This document shows positions 34,807 to 43,654 of a stretch of DNA of 64,000 nucleotides, piece by piece. The position numbers and the translations under genes were made by a program. Source of the stretch: Streptomyces spororaveus (GTDB lineage Bacteria; Actinomycetota; Actinomycetes; Streptomycetales; Streptomycetaceae); assembly GCF_016755875.1 (NCBI RefSeq), contig NZ_BNED01000005.1, forward strand, positions 1,426,001 through 1,490,000. Direction: 5' to 3'. Numbering within the stretch: position 1 is the stretch's first letter; every line of letters starts with the position of its first letter. The notes under the pieces were generated by a model. The model was not told where the DNA came from, made no database searches, and saw only the letters and a list, made by a program, of their open reading frames with translations.

Positions 34807-35850
34807 ATGACCTTGATCCGTACCACCCCGCCGCGGCCGGTCGACGTCACGGCGGTCTTCCCCCAACTCGCCGCACTGGCACGCCCGGCGACCCGGTTGC
34901 ACCCCCGTCCGGGCGCGCCGACGCCCTGCGACAGCTCGATCGGCGGGCCCTTGCTGTGGCCCGCCGACGAGCCGTGGCCGCACTGCGACGCCGGGCACGA
35001 GGGAGGCAGCCACTCGCTGGCCGCGATACGGGTGGAGCAGAGCGTGCGGGCGAGAGTGGCGGCGCACCCGGCGGGGACACCCGGTGTTCGCGACCACACG
35101 CCGCAGGAGCGGGCGGTCCTGGAGCAGATCGACTGGGACGCCGAGCAGCCCGACGGCCCGGTCCCCATGCTGCCCGTGGCCCAGTTGTACGTGCGTGACG
35201 TCCCCGTGCTGCGCCCGCCCGGTGAGGCCGATCTGCTCCAGGTGCTGTGGTGCCCCCTCGACCACCCGGAGATGTACATGCCCAGGACCGCGGTGTTCTG
35301 GCGGTCCGCGGCCGACGTCACCGACATCCTCGCCTCACCCCCGGAACCACTCGACGTGGGGATGGAGGAATACGTGCCCGAGCCGTGCGTGCTCGCGCCG
35401 GAGCAGATCACCGAGTACCCCAACTCCCTGGAGCTGAGCGAGGAGCTGCGAGGGCAACTGGGAGACTGGAGCAGGTGGCAGGCGGCCGGCGCCGGCCTGG
35501 ACAGCTCCTGGGCTCCGTACCCGACGTCGTTCTACCGCAGCGATCTCTCCGTCGCCCCCGGCTGGAAGGCCGGCGGCTGGCCCCAGTGGGGCTACACCGA
35601 TCCCGCCCCCCGGCAGTGCCCCGCCTGCGACACCGCGATGGAACCGCTGCTGAGCATCGACACGTTCGAATGGGATGACGGGACCCGCAGCTGGATCCCG
35701 TACGAGGACCGGGCCGCCGAGTTCTCGGGCGACGACCGCCACCACGACATGTGGCGACCGACCAGGGTCCAGATAGGCAGCGGCTACAAACAGCAGCTCT
35801 ACGTCTGCCCGGCGGCGCCGGAGCATCCCCACATCGAGCTGATGCAGTAG
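34807..35850 (+). CDS. DUF1963/YwqG-like hypothetical protein
   Basis: A 347-residue soluble protein. The opening GGPLLWPADEPWPHC and central PMLPVAQLYVRDVPVLRPPG, LLQVLWCPLDH segments resemble YwqG/DUF1963 proteins. A Cys pair with a distant Cys (CPACD and YVCP) near the C-terminus suggests a small metal site. Function is unknown; such proteins often sit near toxin-immunity or SMI1/KNR4-type genes. The ATG is preceded by only a weak binding site (GGCAGCATC). The DNA on its 3' side is eroded. Confidence 0.65.
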   Translation: MTLIRTTPPRPVDVTAVFPQLAALARPATRLHPRPGAPTPCDSSIGGPLLWPADEPWPHCDAGHEGGSHSLAAIRVEQSVRARVAAHPAGTPGVRDHTPQERAVLEQIDWDAEQPDGPVPMLPVAQLYVRDVPVLRPPGEADLLQVLWCPLDHPEMYMPRTAVFWRSAADVTDILASPPEPLDVGMEEYVPEPCVLAPEQITEYPNSLELSEELRGQLGDWSRWQAAGAGLDSSWAPYPTSFYRSDLSVAPGWKAGGWPQWGYTDPAPRQCPACDTAMEPLLSIDTFEWDDGTRSWIPYEDRAAEFSGDDRHHDMWRPTRVQIGSGYKQQLYVCPAAPEHPHIELMQ

Positions 35851-36802
35851 CCGTTCGGACGGCGGTCGGGTGGCCCGGAGCCCGCCCGACCCGGGACCGG
35901 CTCCGGCTGCTCGCGGTCGGCGGCGCCTTCGCCGTGCCCGCCGTCATCGCCGACGCGCTGAACGAACGTCGTCACCGCCGTGGTGCTCACGGTGTACGGA
36001 CGCGCCACCGCGGACACAGCCTGTTCCGGTCGCGCAATGACCGCTCACAGCTCCGGGAACGGCAGGGTGTCGTCCATCACCTGCAGCAACTTCCGAGCAG
36101 GCGCCGCCTCTTCCGGCCGTACGGCGGTGGCGACACCCTCGATGACTGACCATGCTTCCCAGCAGGTCCAGCAACTCGGCCTTGCACGCCATGTGCGGGG
36201 ACCCGACCAGTTCGAGAAGGAACGGGACCGTGGGGGCTGTCGCCTCGCCAACGACGAACCCCAGCGCACAGATGGCATCCCCCAGGTCATCGATGGCGAT
36301 GCGGGCCGTGTCCTCATCCCCATGGGCGATCCGGGACAGCAGAGGGGGAATGCCGCCGGCCGCAGCCCCCGTCCCGTCGCGCAGCTCTCCCCAGCGGACC
36401 CGGGAGACGTTCCTCAACAGACTTCCCACGCCGTGCTCCTCAGCAGATTCTCGTCCCCACCCTTGCGCCGATCAGTCCGTCGGGCAGAGCCTCGTCCTCC
36501 AACAACGCGCTCAGCGCGGAGGCGTGTGCGGCGAAGGCGGGCCCTGACTGCTTCGCGTTCCGGGTGATCGCAGTCGTTCCCGAAGAGCAGCACCATCCGC
36601 CTGCCCCCGCCCCCTGCTACCCCACATCGCCCCGAACCGTGCCCGCAGGACGGAACTCTCCCCGCGGCGGGGGTCGAACGCAAGCAGCAAGTCCAGCAGC
36701 TGACACCCCCGGCCCGGGGGCAGTGACACACCTGCCCCGCACCGGATGACGGGACAGCTCTTAAGCTCACTGGTCTGGTGTCGATCCGAGGAGGTGGCCG
36801 AG
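35851..36802. other. Eroded region with gene remnants
   Basis: About 950 bases with no intact gene. Contains the HEAT-repeat pseudogene below and a further minus-strand stretch (about 36510-36730) whose frames read LLDLLLAFDPRRG and similar but are broken. Base composition is less GC-rich than the neighbours. Confidence 0.6.
36045..36429 (-). pseudogene. Frameshifted HEAT-repeat protein remnant
   Basis: The first frame reads VSRVRWGELRDGTGAAAGGI, PPLLSRIAHGDEDTARIAID, then TVPFLLELVGSPHMACKAEL up to LLGSM, the N-terminal HEAT-like repeats of a streptomycete family (each repeat a helix pair with an Asp/Glu-rich turn). Near 36145-36152 the frame shifts and continues as SVIEGVATAVRPEEAAPARK, LLQVMDDTLPFPEL, then stops. 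Full-length relatives are longer, so this is both frameshifted and probably truncated. Confidence 0.6.
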
Positions 36803-37936
36803 TTGGCCGCGGTGGTGCTGGTTCACGGTCTGTATCACCGTCCTGAGCACTTCGCCGTGCCGGCGCAACGGTTGCGGACGGCGGGAGTCGAGGTCGTCGT
36901 TCCCGAGCTCCACCGGGGCTCACTGCCCGCTGACACACACGCCGTCCAGGCCGCCGTCGACGCACTGCCGGAGCCCCCGCTCGTTCTCGGCCACTCCTAC
37001 GGAGGGTCGGTGATCACAGGGGTCCGCGGAGCGGGGCACCTGGTCTATCTGGCCGCCTTCGTGCCGGACACCGGCGAGAGCGCGGCCGGGCTGGGCGGTG
37101 CGTCCCCGCAGCTCCGGGACGCGATCATCCCCGAGCCCGACGGTGCGACCAGCCTCCACCCCGACCTGGCCATCGACACCCTCTACGGCGACTGCCCCGA
37201 ACCCCTCGCCACCCGTGCGGTCGGCCTACTGCGTGCGCAAGCCCCCGGCTGCGGACGAGGAGTCCCGGAACACCACAGCTGGAAACACACCCCCTCCACC
37301 TACGTCGTCTGCGCACAAGACCGGGCCATCGACCCGGGCGTCCAGCGGAAGATGGCCCGGCGCTGCACTCACGTGCGCGAGTGGCGGACGGGCCACTCCC
37401 CGTTCGTGGGGCAGCCCGATCTCATCGTGGACCTCCTGCTGGAACTGCTCCCCAGCCTCCGTGGGCTTCCGCGTGAGCGGCCGCGCGTGGCGTCAGCGGG
37501 CGAACTTTTCGATGGCCGCCGGGGTGACGGGGGTGAAGAAGTTGACGAGGTTGCCGTCGGGGTCGCGGAACAGCAGCGACCGGTTGCCCCAGGGCATCGT
37601 GGTGGGCTCGTTGACGAAGTCGGTGACGAAACCGGTCAGGTTCTGGTGAACGCGGTCCACGTCGTCGACGAGGAACTCGGTGATCACGCTGTGATTGTCC
37701 GCCGGGCGGGCAGAGCCCGGGGCGAACAGCGGGACGGTGCGGGTGCCGGCGATCGCGAGGGTGGCGCCCGCGGTCCGGAGTTCGGCGAAGTCCTCGGTGG
37801 CCCACGTCGCCCGCGCCCCTGTGGCTCGCTCGTAGAAGTCGACGAGGCGTGCGACGTCGCTGGTGATGATGCGGATCGAGACGAAGTCCATGGGAATCTC
37901 CTTGGCTGTGCTGGAGGCGTGCTCGTCGCAGGCTAG
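36803..37936 (+). CDS. Alpha/beta hydrolase with overlong C-terminus
   Basis: The first 220 residues form a normal alpha/beta hydrolase: VVLVHGLYHRPEHF (oxyanion strand), nucleophile elbow LVLGHSYGG, and catalytic His in WRTGHSPF. Relatives end about here. In this sequence no stop appears, and the frame continues about 140 residues through sequence antisense to the VOC-protein gene (37493-37891), with low-complexity composition. The stop was probably lost by mutation. TTG 36803 is favoured by GAGGAGG eight bases upstream; GTG 36794 is possible. Confidence 0.65.
   Translation: MAAVVLVHGLYHRPEHFAVPAQRLRTAGVEVVVPELHRGSLPADTHAVQAAVDALPEPPLVLGHSYGGSVITGVRGAGHLVYLAAFVPDTGESAAGLGGASPQLRDAIIPEPDGATSLHPDLAIDTLYGDCPEPLATRAVGLLRAQAPGCGRGVPEHHSWKHTPSTYVVCAQDRAIDPGVQRKMARRCTHVREWRTGHSPFVGQPDLIVDLLLELLPSLRGLPRERPRVASAGELFDGRRGDGGEEVDEVAVGVAEQQRPVAPGHRGGLVDEVGDETGQVLVNAVHVVDEELGDHAVIVRRAGRARGEQRDGAGAGDREGGARGPEFGEVLGGPRRPRPCGSLVEVDEACDVAGDDADRDEVHGNLLGCAGGVLVAG
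37493..37891 (-). CDS. VOC (glyoxalase/bleomycin-resistance) family protein
   Basis: A 132-residue protein with the paired beta-alpha-beta-beta-beta modules of the VOC fold: VSIRIITSDVARLVDFYERA at the start and SLLFRDPDGNLVNFFTPV at the end. The second metal-ligand position (Asn/Glu of NLVNFF) is plausible; the first module has IRIITSD where glyoxalases often have His. Activity is unknown. AAGGAG precedes the ATG. Divergent from the WYL regulator, which probably controls it. Confidence 0.87.
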   Translation of the reverse strand: MDFVSIRIITSDVARLVDFYERATGARATWATEDFAELRTAGATLAIAGTRTVPLFAPGSARPADNHSVITEFLVDDVDRVHQNLTGFVTDFVNEPTTMPWGNRSLLFRDPDGNLVNFFTPVTPAAIEKFAR

Positions 37937-37945
37937 GAGAAATAG

Positions 37946-37962
37946 AGGACAGAATCGGTCCT
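37946..37962. promoter_or_regulatory. AGGAC-N7-GTCCT inverted repeat
   Basis: A five-base perfect inverted repeat in the 93-base divergent region between the VOC and WYL genes. Candidate operator for the WYL regulator. Confidence 0.45.
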
Positions 37963-37984
37963 GTATTCGCGTTAGGCTGCCACC

Positions 37985-38992
37985 ATGCCTCGACCAACCG
38001 GCCGCGTGCTGACACTCCTGGAGCTGCTGCAGTCGGGCGGCACCCGGACGGTGGCCGAACTCGCCGACCGGCTCGGCGTCGAAGGGCGCACCGTGCGCCG
38101 GTATGTGGACCAACTGATCGACCTCGGCGTGCCCGTGGAATCGGTGCGCGGCCGCTACGGCGGGTACCGGATGGCTCCCGGGTACCGCCTGCCTCCGCTC
38201 ATGCTCAGCGACGACGAGGCGCTGGCCGTGGTGCTCGGCCTGGTCGCCGGCCGCCGAGCAGGGCTGACGACGGCGGAGCGCACGGCGAGCGAGACGGCGT
38301 CGGCGAAGATCCGGCGGGTGCTGCCCAAGCACATCGCCCGTCGGCTCGACACACTCCTGGAAGCTCTCGCCTTCACGGAGCAGCCCGGCGAGTTCGACAC
38401 CCCGGACGCCGGGGTCCTGCTCACGATCGCCGATGCGGTGCGCCACCACCGGCCGGTCTCGATCCGCTACACCGACCGTGACGGACGGCGCAGCGAGCGC
38501 ACGCTGCACGCGTACGGGATCGTCGCCCATGCGGGCCGGTGGTACGTCACGGGCAAGGACGCCCGGATCGGCGAGGACCGAACCTTCCGGTTCGATCGCA
38601 TCGCGGACGCGCGGACCCTGCCCGGCTCATTCGAAGCGCCAGCGGGTCCCGGTCCGGAACAGCGCGTGCTGTCAGGGTTCGCCACGGCCGAGTACCGGCA
38701 TGAGGTGACCTTGCGGATCCACGGGACAGTGGAGCAGATCCGCGCCCGCCTTCCGGCCAGCGTCGCGAGCCTGGAGGAGTACGAGTCCGCGGCCGGCGGG
38801 GACCGCGCGGCCGAGCGCTGGCTGCGCGTCGAGCTGCGGGCGGAGCGGCTCGACTGGTTGCCCCCGGTACTCGCCTCACTCGACCGGCCGTTCGTCATCG
38901 AGGGCCCCGATGAACTCCGCGACCTCGTCATCGCGCTCGCCGATCGCCTCACGTCCTACGCCGCCGAACCTGACCGACAAGACTCCCCCTAG
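37985..38992 (+). CDS. WYL domain transcriptional regulator (YafY-like)
   Basis: A 335-residue regulator. The N-terminal HTH_11 is LTLLELLQSGGTRTVAELAD, then RLGVEGRTVRRYVDQLIDLG. The WYL domain spans about 140-220 (HRPVSIRYTDRDGRRSERTL, WYVTGKD) and the WCX C-terminal extension runs to the end. Family knowledge: these bind ligands or nucleic acid signals and regulate a divergently transcribed neighbour. It shares its stop codon bases (CTAG) with the convergent GH88-like gene. Confidence 0.9.
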   Translation: MPRPTGRVLTLLELLQSGGTRTVAELADRLGVEGRTVRRYVDQLIDLGVPVESVRGRYGGYRMAPGYRLPPLMLSDDEALAVVLGLVAGRRAGLTTAERTASETASAKIRRVLPKHIARRLDTLLEALAFTEQPGEFDTPDAGVLLTIADAVRHHRPVSIRYTDRDGRRSERTLHAYGIVAHAGRWYVTGKDARIGEDRTFRFDRIADARTLPGSFEAPAGPGPEQRVLSGFATAEYRHEVTLRIHGTVEQIRARLPASVASLEEYESAAGGDRAAERWLRVELRAERLDWLPPVLASLDRPFVIEGPDELRDLVIALADRLTSYAAEPDRQDSP

Positions 38993-40122
38993 ACGTGGGT
39001 GATGTCGACGATCCCGTGTACGGCGGCGAGGGCGAGGGCCAGGAAGAAGTCGCCCCAGACGAGCTCGTGCCGGACGGCCAGGTCCTTCGCCGCGTCGTAG
39101 CAGCCGTCCAGCAGCATCCCCGGCGGGCGCCCGGAGTCCGGGCCGGTGACGTGGTTTTCCGCGAGGCGGTGCAGGATCGCCTCGGCCCGGTACGCGTACG
39201 CACCCGCGCGGGGGCCGGGCACACGGGCGAGTTTCAGCAGGGCGACCGCTGTGATCGCGGCGGCCGAGGTGTCCAGCGGCCCGTCCGGGCGGGCGGCGTC
39301 GGCCGCCGGGACGAGCCCGCCGGCCGGGGACCCGGCCCCCGCCGCCAGGAGTTCGGCCGTTTCGGCGAGCCGGGCCGGTGCGCCGGGCACCGCCAGCTCC
39401 GGGCGCAGCAGGGCGTCGGCCGCGGCCAGGAGGAGCCAGGCCCGGCCCCGGCTCCAGCCCGGCGGCGGGTCCGCGCAGGGCCGCCAGCCCGTGGCCGCGT
39501 CGAAGCGCAGGGCGGGCCGCAGCGTGAGGTCCTGGCCCGCGCCGAGGCAGAGGTCGAGGTGGCGGTGGAGGTGGGCGGCGGCCACGGCGGCACCCTGTGT
39601 CCCTGCCCACGACCCGGCCCCGGTCCCAGATCCGGTCCCCGCTCCAGCCCCGGCCAGCAGGGGTACCGTCCCCGGCACGCCGTCCACGCGGGCGAGCAGA
39701 CGGGGTCCGCCGAGTGCGTCTCCCCAGGGCACGAGCCCGAGTTCGCGGTCGTAGGCCGACAGGACGGCCCGGGCGCCGCGGCCTTGGAGCTCGGCGGCCT
39801 CGGCGTCGTCCCCGGCGGGAGCGGTCCCGTACCAGATGATCAGGCCGCGGGTGGCGGTGTCGGCCTCCACCCACGGTGCGAGCCGGGCCGTGCACGCGGC
39901 GGCGGCGCGGCGGTCGGCCGCGGCGCCGGTGTACCGCGCCCGCAGCCACAGCAGCCCGGCCCAGAACCCGCCGGTCCACGAACCGCGGCCGGTGGTCGTC
40001 CACCGCCCGCCGTCCGGCTCGGCGTACAGCGGGAAACGGGGGCCCACCGCCTCGGCGGTCACCGCCACCCGTTCCATGACGGCCGCGAGGGCCGGGCCGA
40101 GCCCGGCTTCGCCCGTGCTCAT
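38989..40122 (-). CDS. GH88-like glycoside hydrolase
   Basis: A 377-residue protein with the (alpha/alpha)6 barrel pattern of unsaturated glucuronyl hydrolases: GSWTGGFWAGLLWL near residue 50, GWSRGRAWLLLAAADALL, DTSAAAITAVALLKLA, and the terminal HELVWGDFFLALALAAV. The GH88 catalytic Asp pair could not be placed with certainty. There is no signal peptide, so it is a cytoplasmic sugar-processing role. It overlaps the upstream MFS gene by ATGA, suggesting import followed by cleavage of an oligosaccharide. A low-complexity Gly-Ala-Thr insert sits near residue 170. Confidence 0.75.
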   Translation of the reverse strand: MSTGEAGLGPALAAVMERVAVTAEAVGPRFPLYAEPDGGRWTTTGRGSWTGGFWAGLLWLRARYTGAAADRRAAAACTARLAPWVEADTATRGLIIWYGTAPAGDDAEAAELQGRGARAVLSAYDRELGLVPWGDALGGPRLLARVDGVPGTVPLLAGAGAGTGSGTGAGSWAGTQGAAVAAAHLHRHLDLCLGAGQDLTLRPALRFDAATGWRPCADPPPGWSRGRAWLLLAAADALLRPELAVPGAPARLAETAELLAAGAGSPAGGLVPAADAARPDGPLDTSAAAITAVALLKLARVPGPRAGAYAYRAEAILHRLAENHVTGPDSGRPPGMLLDGCYDAAKDLAVRHELVWGDFFLALALAAVHGIVDITHV

Positions 40123-41324
40123 GCCGCGGCCTCCCGCCGGTCCCGTACGGCCCACAGGAAGGCGACGGCGCCCGCCGCCGCGAACTCCGCCGCCACGAGC
40201 AGCCAGCCCGGTCCGTAGCGTCCGCTCTGCGCGAGCTGGCCGAACAGGGGCGGGCCCACAGCGAATCCGCCGAAGAACCCGGCCGCGACCAGCGCCGAGT
40301 CCTGTCCGGCCCGGCCGGGGGCGGCCCGCTGCATCACCAGCACCATCGAGACCGCGTTGCCGGAGACCGCGAACACGCCGACGGCGATCGCCCCGGCCCA
40401 TACCAGCGGGCCCGCCGCCGGCGCGGCCGCCAGCAGCACCGCCGCGCCCAGCGCCCCGCAGGCCAGCCATCCCGGGAGCCACTCGGCCCGCCCGGGCCGG
40501 GCCGCCTTCGACCATCCCACCCGGCCCGCGATCCCCGCCACGCCCAGTACGGCGACCAGCGCGGCGGCCGCTGTCGGGCCCATGCCCAGCCGCTGCGCCC
40601 CGAAGAGGGCGAGATAGGTGTTGACCGAGGCGATTCCGGCGCCGAGGAACAGCGAGAAGACCGCCAGCCAGGCCACCATCCCGCGTGGCACGAGCGATGT
40701 ACGGGGCCCCGCGGGCGGCGCGGCGGGGTCGGCGGGCAGGACGCGCAGAGCCCACAGCCCGGCGAGCAGGGCTGCGCCGGCGCCGGTCCAGACCGCGCCC
40801 CGCCAGCCGATGCCGCCCGCGAGGAGCGCAAGCGGCAGCCCGGCCGCGAACGCACCGAGCTGGACCCCGGACTGTTTGAGCCCGGTCACCGCGCCCCGCC
40901 GCGCGGGCGGGACGGCGCGCAGCACGGCCTTGTTGGTGGCGGGGTTGGCCAGTGCCTGCGGTACGCCGCCCAGTGCGACGGCGCCGAGCAGCAGTGCGGC
41001 ACCGGGCGCGGCGCCGATCAGGGCGAGGGCCGCCGCGGAGACGAGCAGCAGGGCCACCAGTGAGCGCCGCGGACCGATGCGGTCCACGATCCGGCCGCCC
41101 GCCGGGGACAGGACGGCGGCGGTCCCGAAACCGATCGTGGTGGTGAGCCCCAACACGGCCGGGGAAACGCCGAGTTCGGTCACCAGGCGCGGCCCCAGCG
41201 CCCCGAGGAGGAACAGCTGCAGCATCGAGAACGCCATGGCGCAGGTGAGCAGTACGGTCAACTGCCGTCCCGCCGCGCCGCTCTGCTCCGCCGACGATGC
41301 GGTCGCCGTCCCCTCCACCGTCAC
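40119..41324 (-). CDS. MFS transporter
   Basis: A 401-residue MFS protein with 12 hydrophobic segments and the loop 2-3 motif GGRIVDRIGPRRSL, a classic MFS GxxxDRxGRRR form. GTG 41324 is chosen because AAGGGAG lies just upstream. It is first in an operon with the GH88-like hydrolase, coupled by ATGA. A sugar or glycoside substrate is inferred from that partner. Confidence 0.85.
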   Translation of the reverse strand: MTVEGTATASSAEQSGAAGRQLTVLLTCAMAFSMLQLFLLGALGPRLVTELGVSPAVLGLTTTIGFGTAAVLSPAGGRIVDRIGPRRSLVALLLVSAAALALIGAAPGAALLLGAVALGGVPQALANPATNKAVLRAVPPARRGAVTGLKQSGVQLGAFAAGLPLALLAGGIGWRGAVWTGAGAALLAGLWALRVLPADPAAPPAGPRTSLVPRGMVAWLAVFSLFLGAGIASVNTYLALFGAQRLGMGPTAAAALVAVLGVAGIAGRVGWSKAARPGRAEWLPGWLACGALGAAVLLAAAPAAGPLVWAGAIAVGVFAVSGNAVSMVLVMQRAAPGRAGQDSALVAAGFFGGFAVGPPLFGQLAQSGRYGPGWLLVAAEFAAAGAVAFLWAVRDRREAAA

Positions 41325-41528
41325 GAAGTCTCCCTTCCAAGGACGTTGAACTCTTCGACCGAGCGGGTAGGCAGTCGGATGGAGCGACGGGCAGGTTCCC
41401 TCCCTCCGTTGTGCCCTGCACCACACGAGGCGGACGGCCCGGCCATGACAAGCTGGGACGCGGGAACTTGTCCGGAAGTGCGCACCCTGATGTGCGGCTC
41501 GGGAGGCCGGTGCAAGGATGAGCCCTCC

Positions 41529-42293
41529 ATGAACCCGGTCCGCTGTTTGCGCGCGCTACGGGCTGCGATGTTCGCAGCCCTCTGCGTGCTGCTCGCGGCG
41601 ACCGGGCACCTGCTCATGTCGGGTACGGCCGTGCCCTGGTGGGCCCTGTCCGTCGCGTTTCCCGGCACGGCGGCGACGGCCTGGGCCCTCGCCGGCCGTG
41701 AACGAGGGCTGCTCGCGGTGACGACCGCGGCGGTCGCCGTCCAGGCGGTGCTGCACGCCTGCTTCTCCCTGTCCCAGTCCCTGGCCGCGCCGGCCGCGGC
41801 TGCCGCACCGCACGGATCCGGGTCGATGCGGATGCAGGCTCAGATGCAGTTGCAGATGCAGATGTCGCCGATGCCGTGGATGCCGTGGATGCCGCAGCGG
41901 CCCGGCGCCGGCATGCCGGAAGCCTCCGCCCACGCGCACCACGCCCTGCACGGGGCGGCGGAGGCCGCGACCGGCCCGACCGGCGGGCCACTGCCGGGCG
42001 GCTTGCACGAGGCGCTCGCCATGTCTCCGGCCGGCATGCTGGCCGCGCACCTGCTGGCCGCCGTGCTCTGCGGGCTGTGGCTCGCCCACGGCGAGCGGGC
42101 CGTCTTCAGCGTGGTGCGCGCCGTCGCCGTCCGCCTGTGGACTCCGCTGCGCCTGCTGCTCCGTACCGCGGTGCCCGCGCGGCGGCCACCCGTCCGGGTC
42201 CGCCGGGGGCACGGGCACCGTGCGCCGCGCCGCCTCCTCCTCGCCCACGCCATCACCTCACGGGGTCCGCCGACGGGAACCGCTGTCCTCTGA
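41529..42293 (+). CDS. Membrane protein with Met/His-rich loop
   Basis: A 254-residue protein: four hydrophobic helices (about residues 10-30, 35-55, 60-80 and 175-195). Between the third and fourth is a loop rich in Met and His (MRMQAQMQLQMQMSPMPWMP, then ASAHAHHALHGAA), typical of Cu(I)/Cu(II)-binding segments in copper-handling proteins. An Arg-rich cytoplasmic tail ends the protein. A copper role is inferred from composition only. The ECF sigma gene follows 159 bases downstream. Confidence 0.65.
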   Translation: MNPVRCLRALRAAMFAALCVLLAATGHLLMSGTAVPWWALSVAFPGTAATAWALAGRERGLLAVTTAAVAVQAVLHACFSLSQSLAAPAAAAAPHGSGSMRMQAQMQLQMQMSPMPWMPWMPQRPGAGMPEASAHAHHALHGAAEAATGPTGGPLPGGLHEALAMSPAGMLAAHLLAAVLCGLWLAHGERAVFSVVRAVAVRLWTPLRLLLRTAVPARRPPVRVRRGHGHRAPRRLLLAHAITSRGPPTGTAVL

Positions 42294-42452
42294 CAGCCGG
42301 TTCCCCGAGCCGCAACCGCGACCGCGACAGCCGCGACAGCCTTCGCGCCCGCACACCCGCGCCTCGGGCCTGGGCCATGCCTTCCGGCAGGCCGCACCCC
42401 TCACCGGACCCGCCGACGGCGGCACCGGACTCCTTTTGCCCGTAAGGACCTT

Positions 42453-43151
42453 GTGGCGATGACTGCTGCCCTGACGACCCCTTCCTGTACCCCCGCCGGC
42501 CGGTCGGCGGCCCGGCGTACTCCCGACTCCGACGCGGCGGTGACCCGGCTGGCGCTGGACGCCCGCGACGGCGATCCCGTGAAGACCGACCGGTTCGTCC
42601 GCGCGCTCCACCGCGACGTCTGGCGGTATGTGGCCTATCTCAGCGCCGACACCCAGGCGGCCGACGACCTCACCCAGGACGTCTTCCTGCGTGCGCTGGC
42701 GAGCCTGCACCGGTTCGAGGGCCGTTCCTCCGCACGCACCTGGCTGCTGTCCATCGCCCGCCGTACGGTCGTGGACAGCCTGCGTCACGCGGCCGCCCGG
42801 CCCAGACTGTCGGACCGCTGCGACTGGCAGACGGCGGCCGAGCAGACCCAGCCGTACGACGTGCCGGGCTTCGAGGACGGCATCGCCCTGGCGGAACTGC
42901 TCGCCGTGATCCCGTCCGAGCGCCGGGAGGCCCTGGTCCTGACCCAGTTGCTGGGCCTGTCCTACGCCGAGGCGGCCACGGCCGTCGGCTGCCCGATCGG
43001 TACGGTCCGCTCCCGCGTCGCCCGTGCCCGTACTTCCCTGATCGAGCTCCTGTCGGACACCCGTACGACCGAACCCGCGCCGGAGCCCGCGGCTCCGCGG
43101 CACGACCGGAGCGGCGAGCGGGTGCTCACGGCGGCCCCGGCGCTCGCCTGA
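42453..43151 (+). CDS. ECF RNA polymerase sigma factor
   Basis: A 232-residue ECF sigma factor: region 2 RFVRALHRDVWRYVAYLSAD and DDLTQDVFLRALASLHRFEG, then region 4 LLGLSYAEAATAVGCPIGTV, RSRVARARTSL. The C-terminal 30-residue tail (Pro/Glu/Arg) follows the core. GTG 42453 with AAGGA upstream, or ATG 42459. No anti-sigma gene is adjacent, unless the Met-rich membrane protein upstream acts as one. A strong terminator follows. Confidence 0.88.
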   Translation: MAMTAALTTPSCTPAGRSAARRTPDSDAAVTRLALDARDGDPVKTDRFVRALHRDVWRYVAYLSADTQAADDLTQDVFLRALASLHRFEGRSSARTWLLSIARRTVVDSLRHAAARPRLSDRCDWQTAAEQTQPYDVPGFEDGIALAELLAVIPSERREALVLTQLLGLSYAEAATAVGCPIGTVRSRVARARTSLIELLSDTRTTEPAPEPAAPRHDRSGERVLTAAPALA

Positions 43152-43654
43152 TCCTCCGGACCCGGAGGGGGCGTGCGGGAGGGCCGGGGGCGGCGTGTGC
43201 GCCTCCGGCCCTCCCGCCTTCGGCGGACGCGCCGAAGGGCGCGGCATGCGACGAACAGAGCGCATCGGTGCGAGAGTTGGAGCGAACAGCCCGTACGGCC
43301 GACCAACGGCACTCCAGCGCCCGGCCTGCCGCGTCCCGTCGGCCCCCGCGCCCGCGTGGGGGCACGGCCGACGCCCCGCATCGGGCGCGCGGACGGCACG
43401 CGGGCACCCCCGACGGCACCCGGGCATGACGGGGCACGGCGGCGCCATCCGGCCGGGCGGGCGGACGCGCCGCAAGATATCAGCCTTCCACGGGGTTGCC
43501 GGGATGTTTATCCGATGGTGATGTCCTACGGCCTCGGCACCGCGCCCGGCACTAGCGTCCCGTGACACCCCGGGAATGCGGGTGCGCACCGCACAGCACG
43601 TGCGGACTTTCCTGCCCCGCCACCCCCTCCCGGCCCTTGGAGCGAGGAGGCACT
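43152..43654. other. 503-base intergenic region after the ECF sigma gene
   Basis: Begins with the 43175-43217 terminator. The rest contains no gene with recognisable similarity. The promoter of the DUF4142 gene is expected in the last 150 bases, where sequence becomes less GC-rich (around 43500-43520), but no consensus was assigned. Confidence 0.5.
43175..43217 (+). terminator. Hairpin terminator after the ECF sigma gene
   Basis: 16-bp stem GCGGGAGGGCCGGGGG against CCTCCGGCCCTCCCGC with one mismatch and an 11-base loop, 23 bases after the sigma factor stop. Confidence 0.75.
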
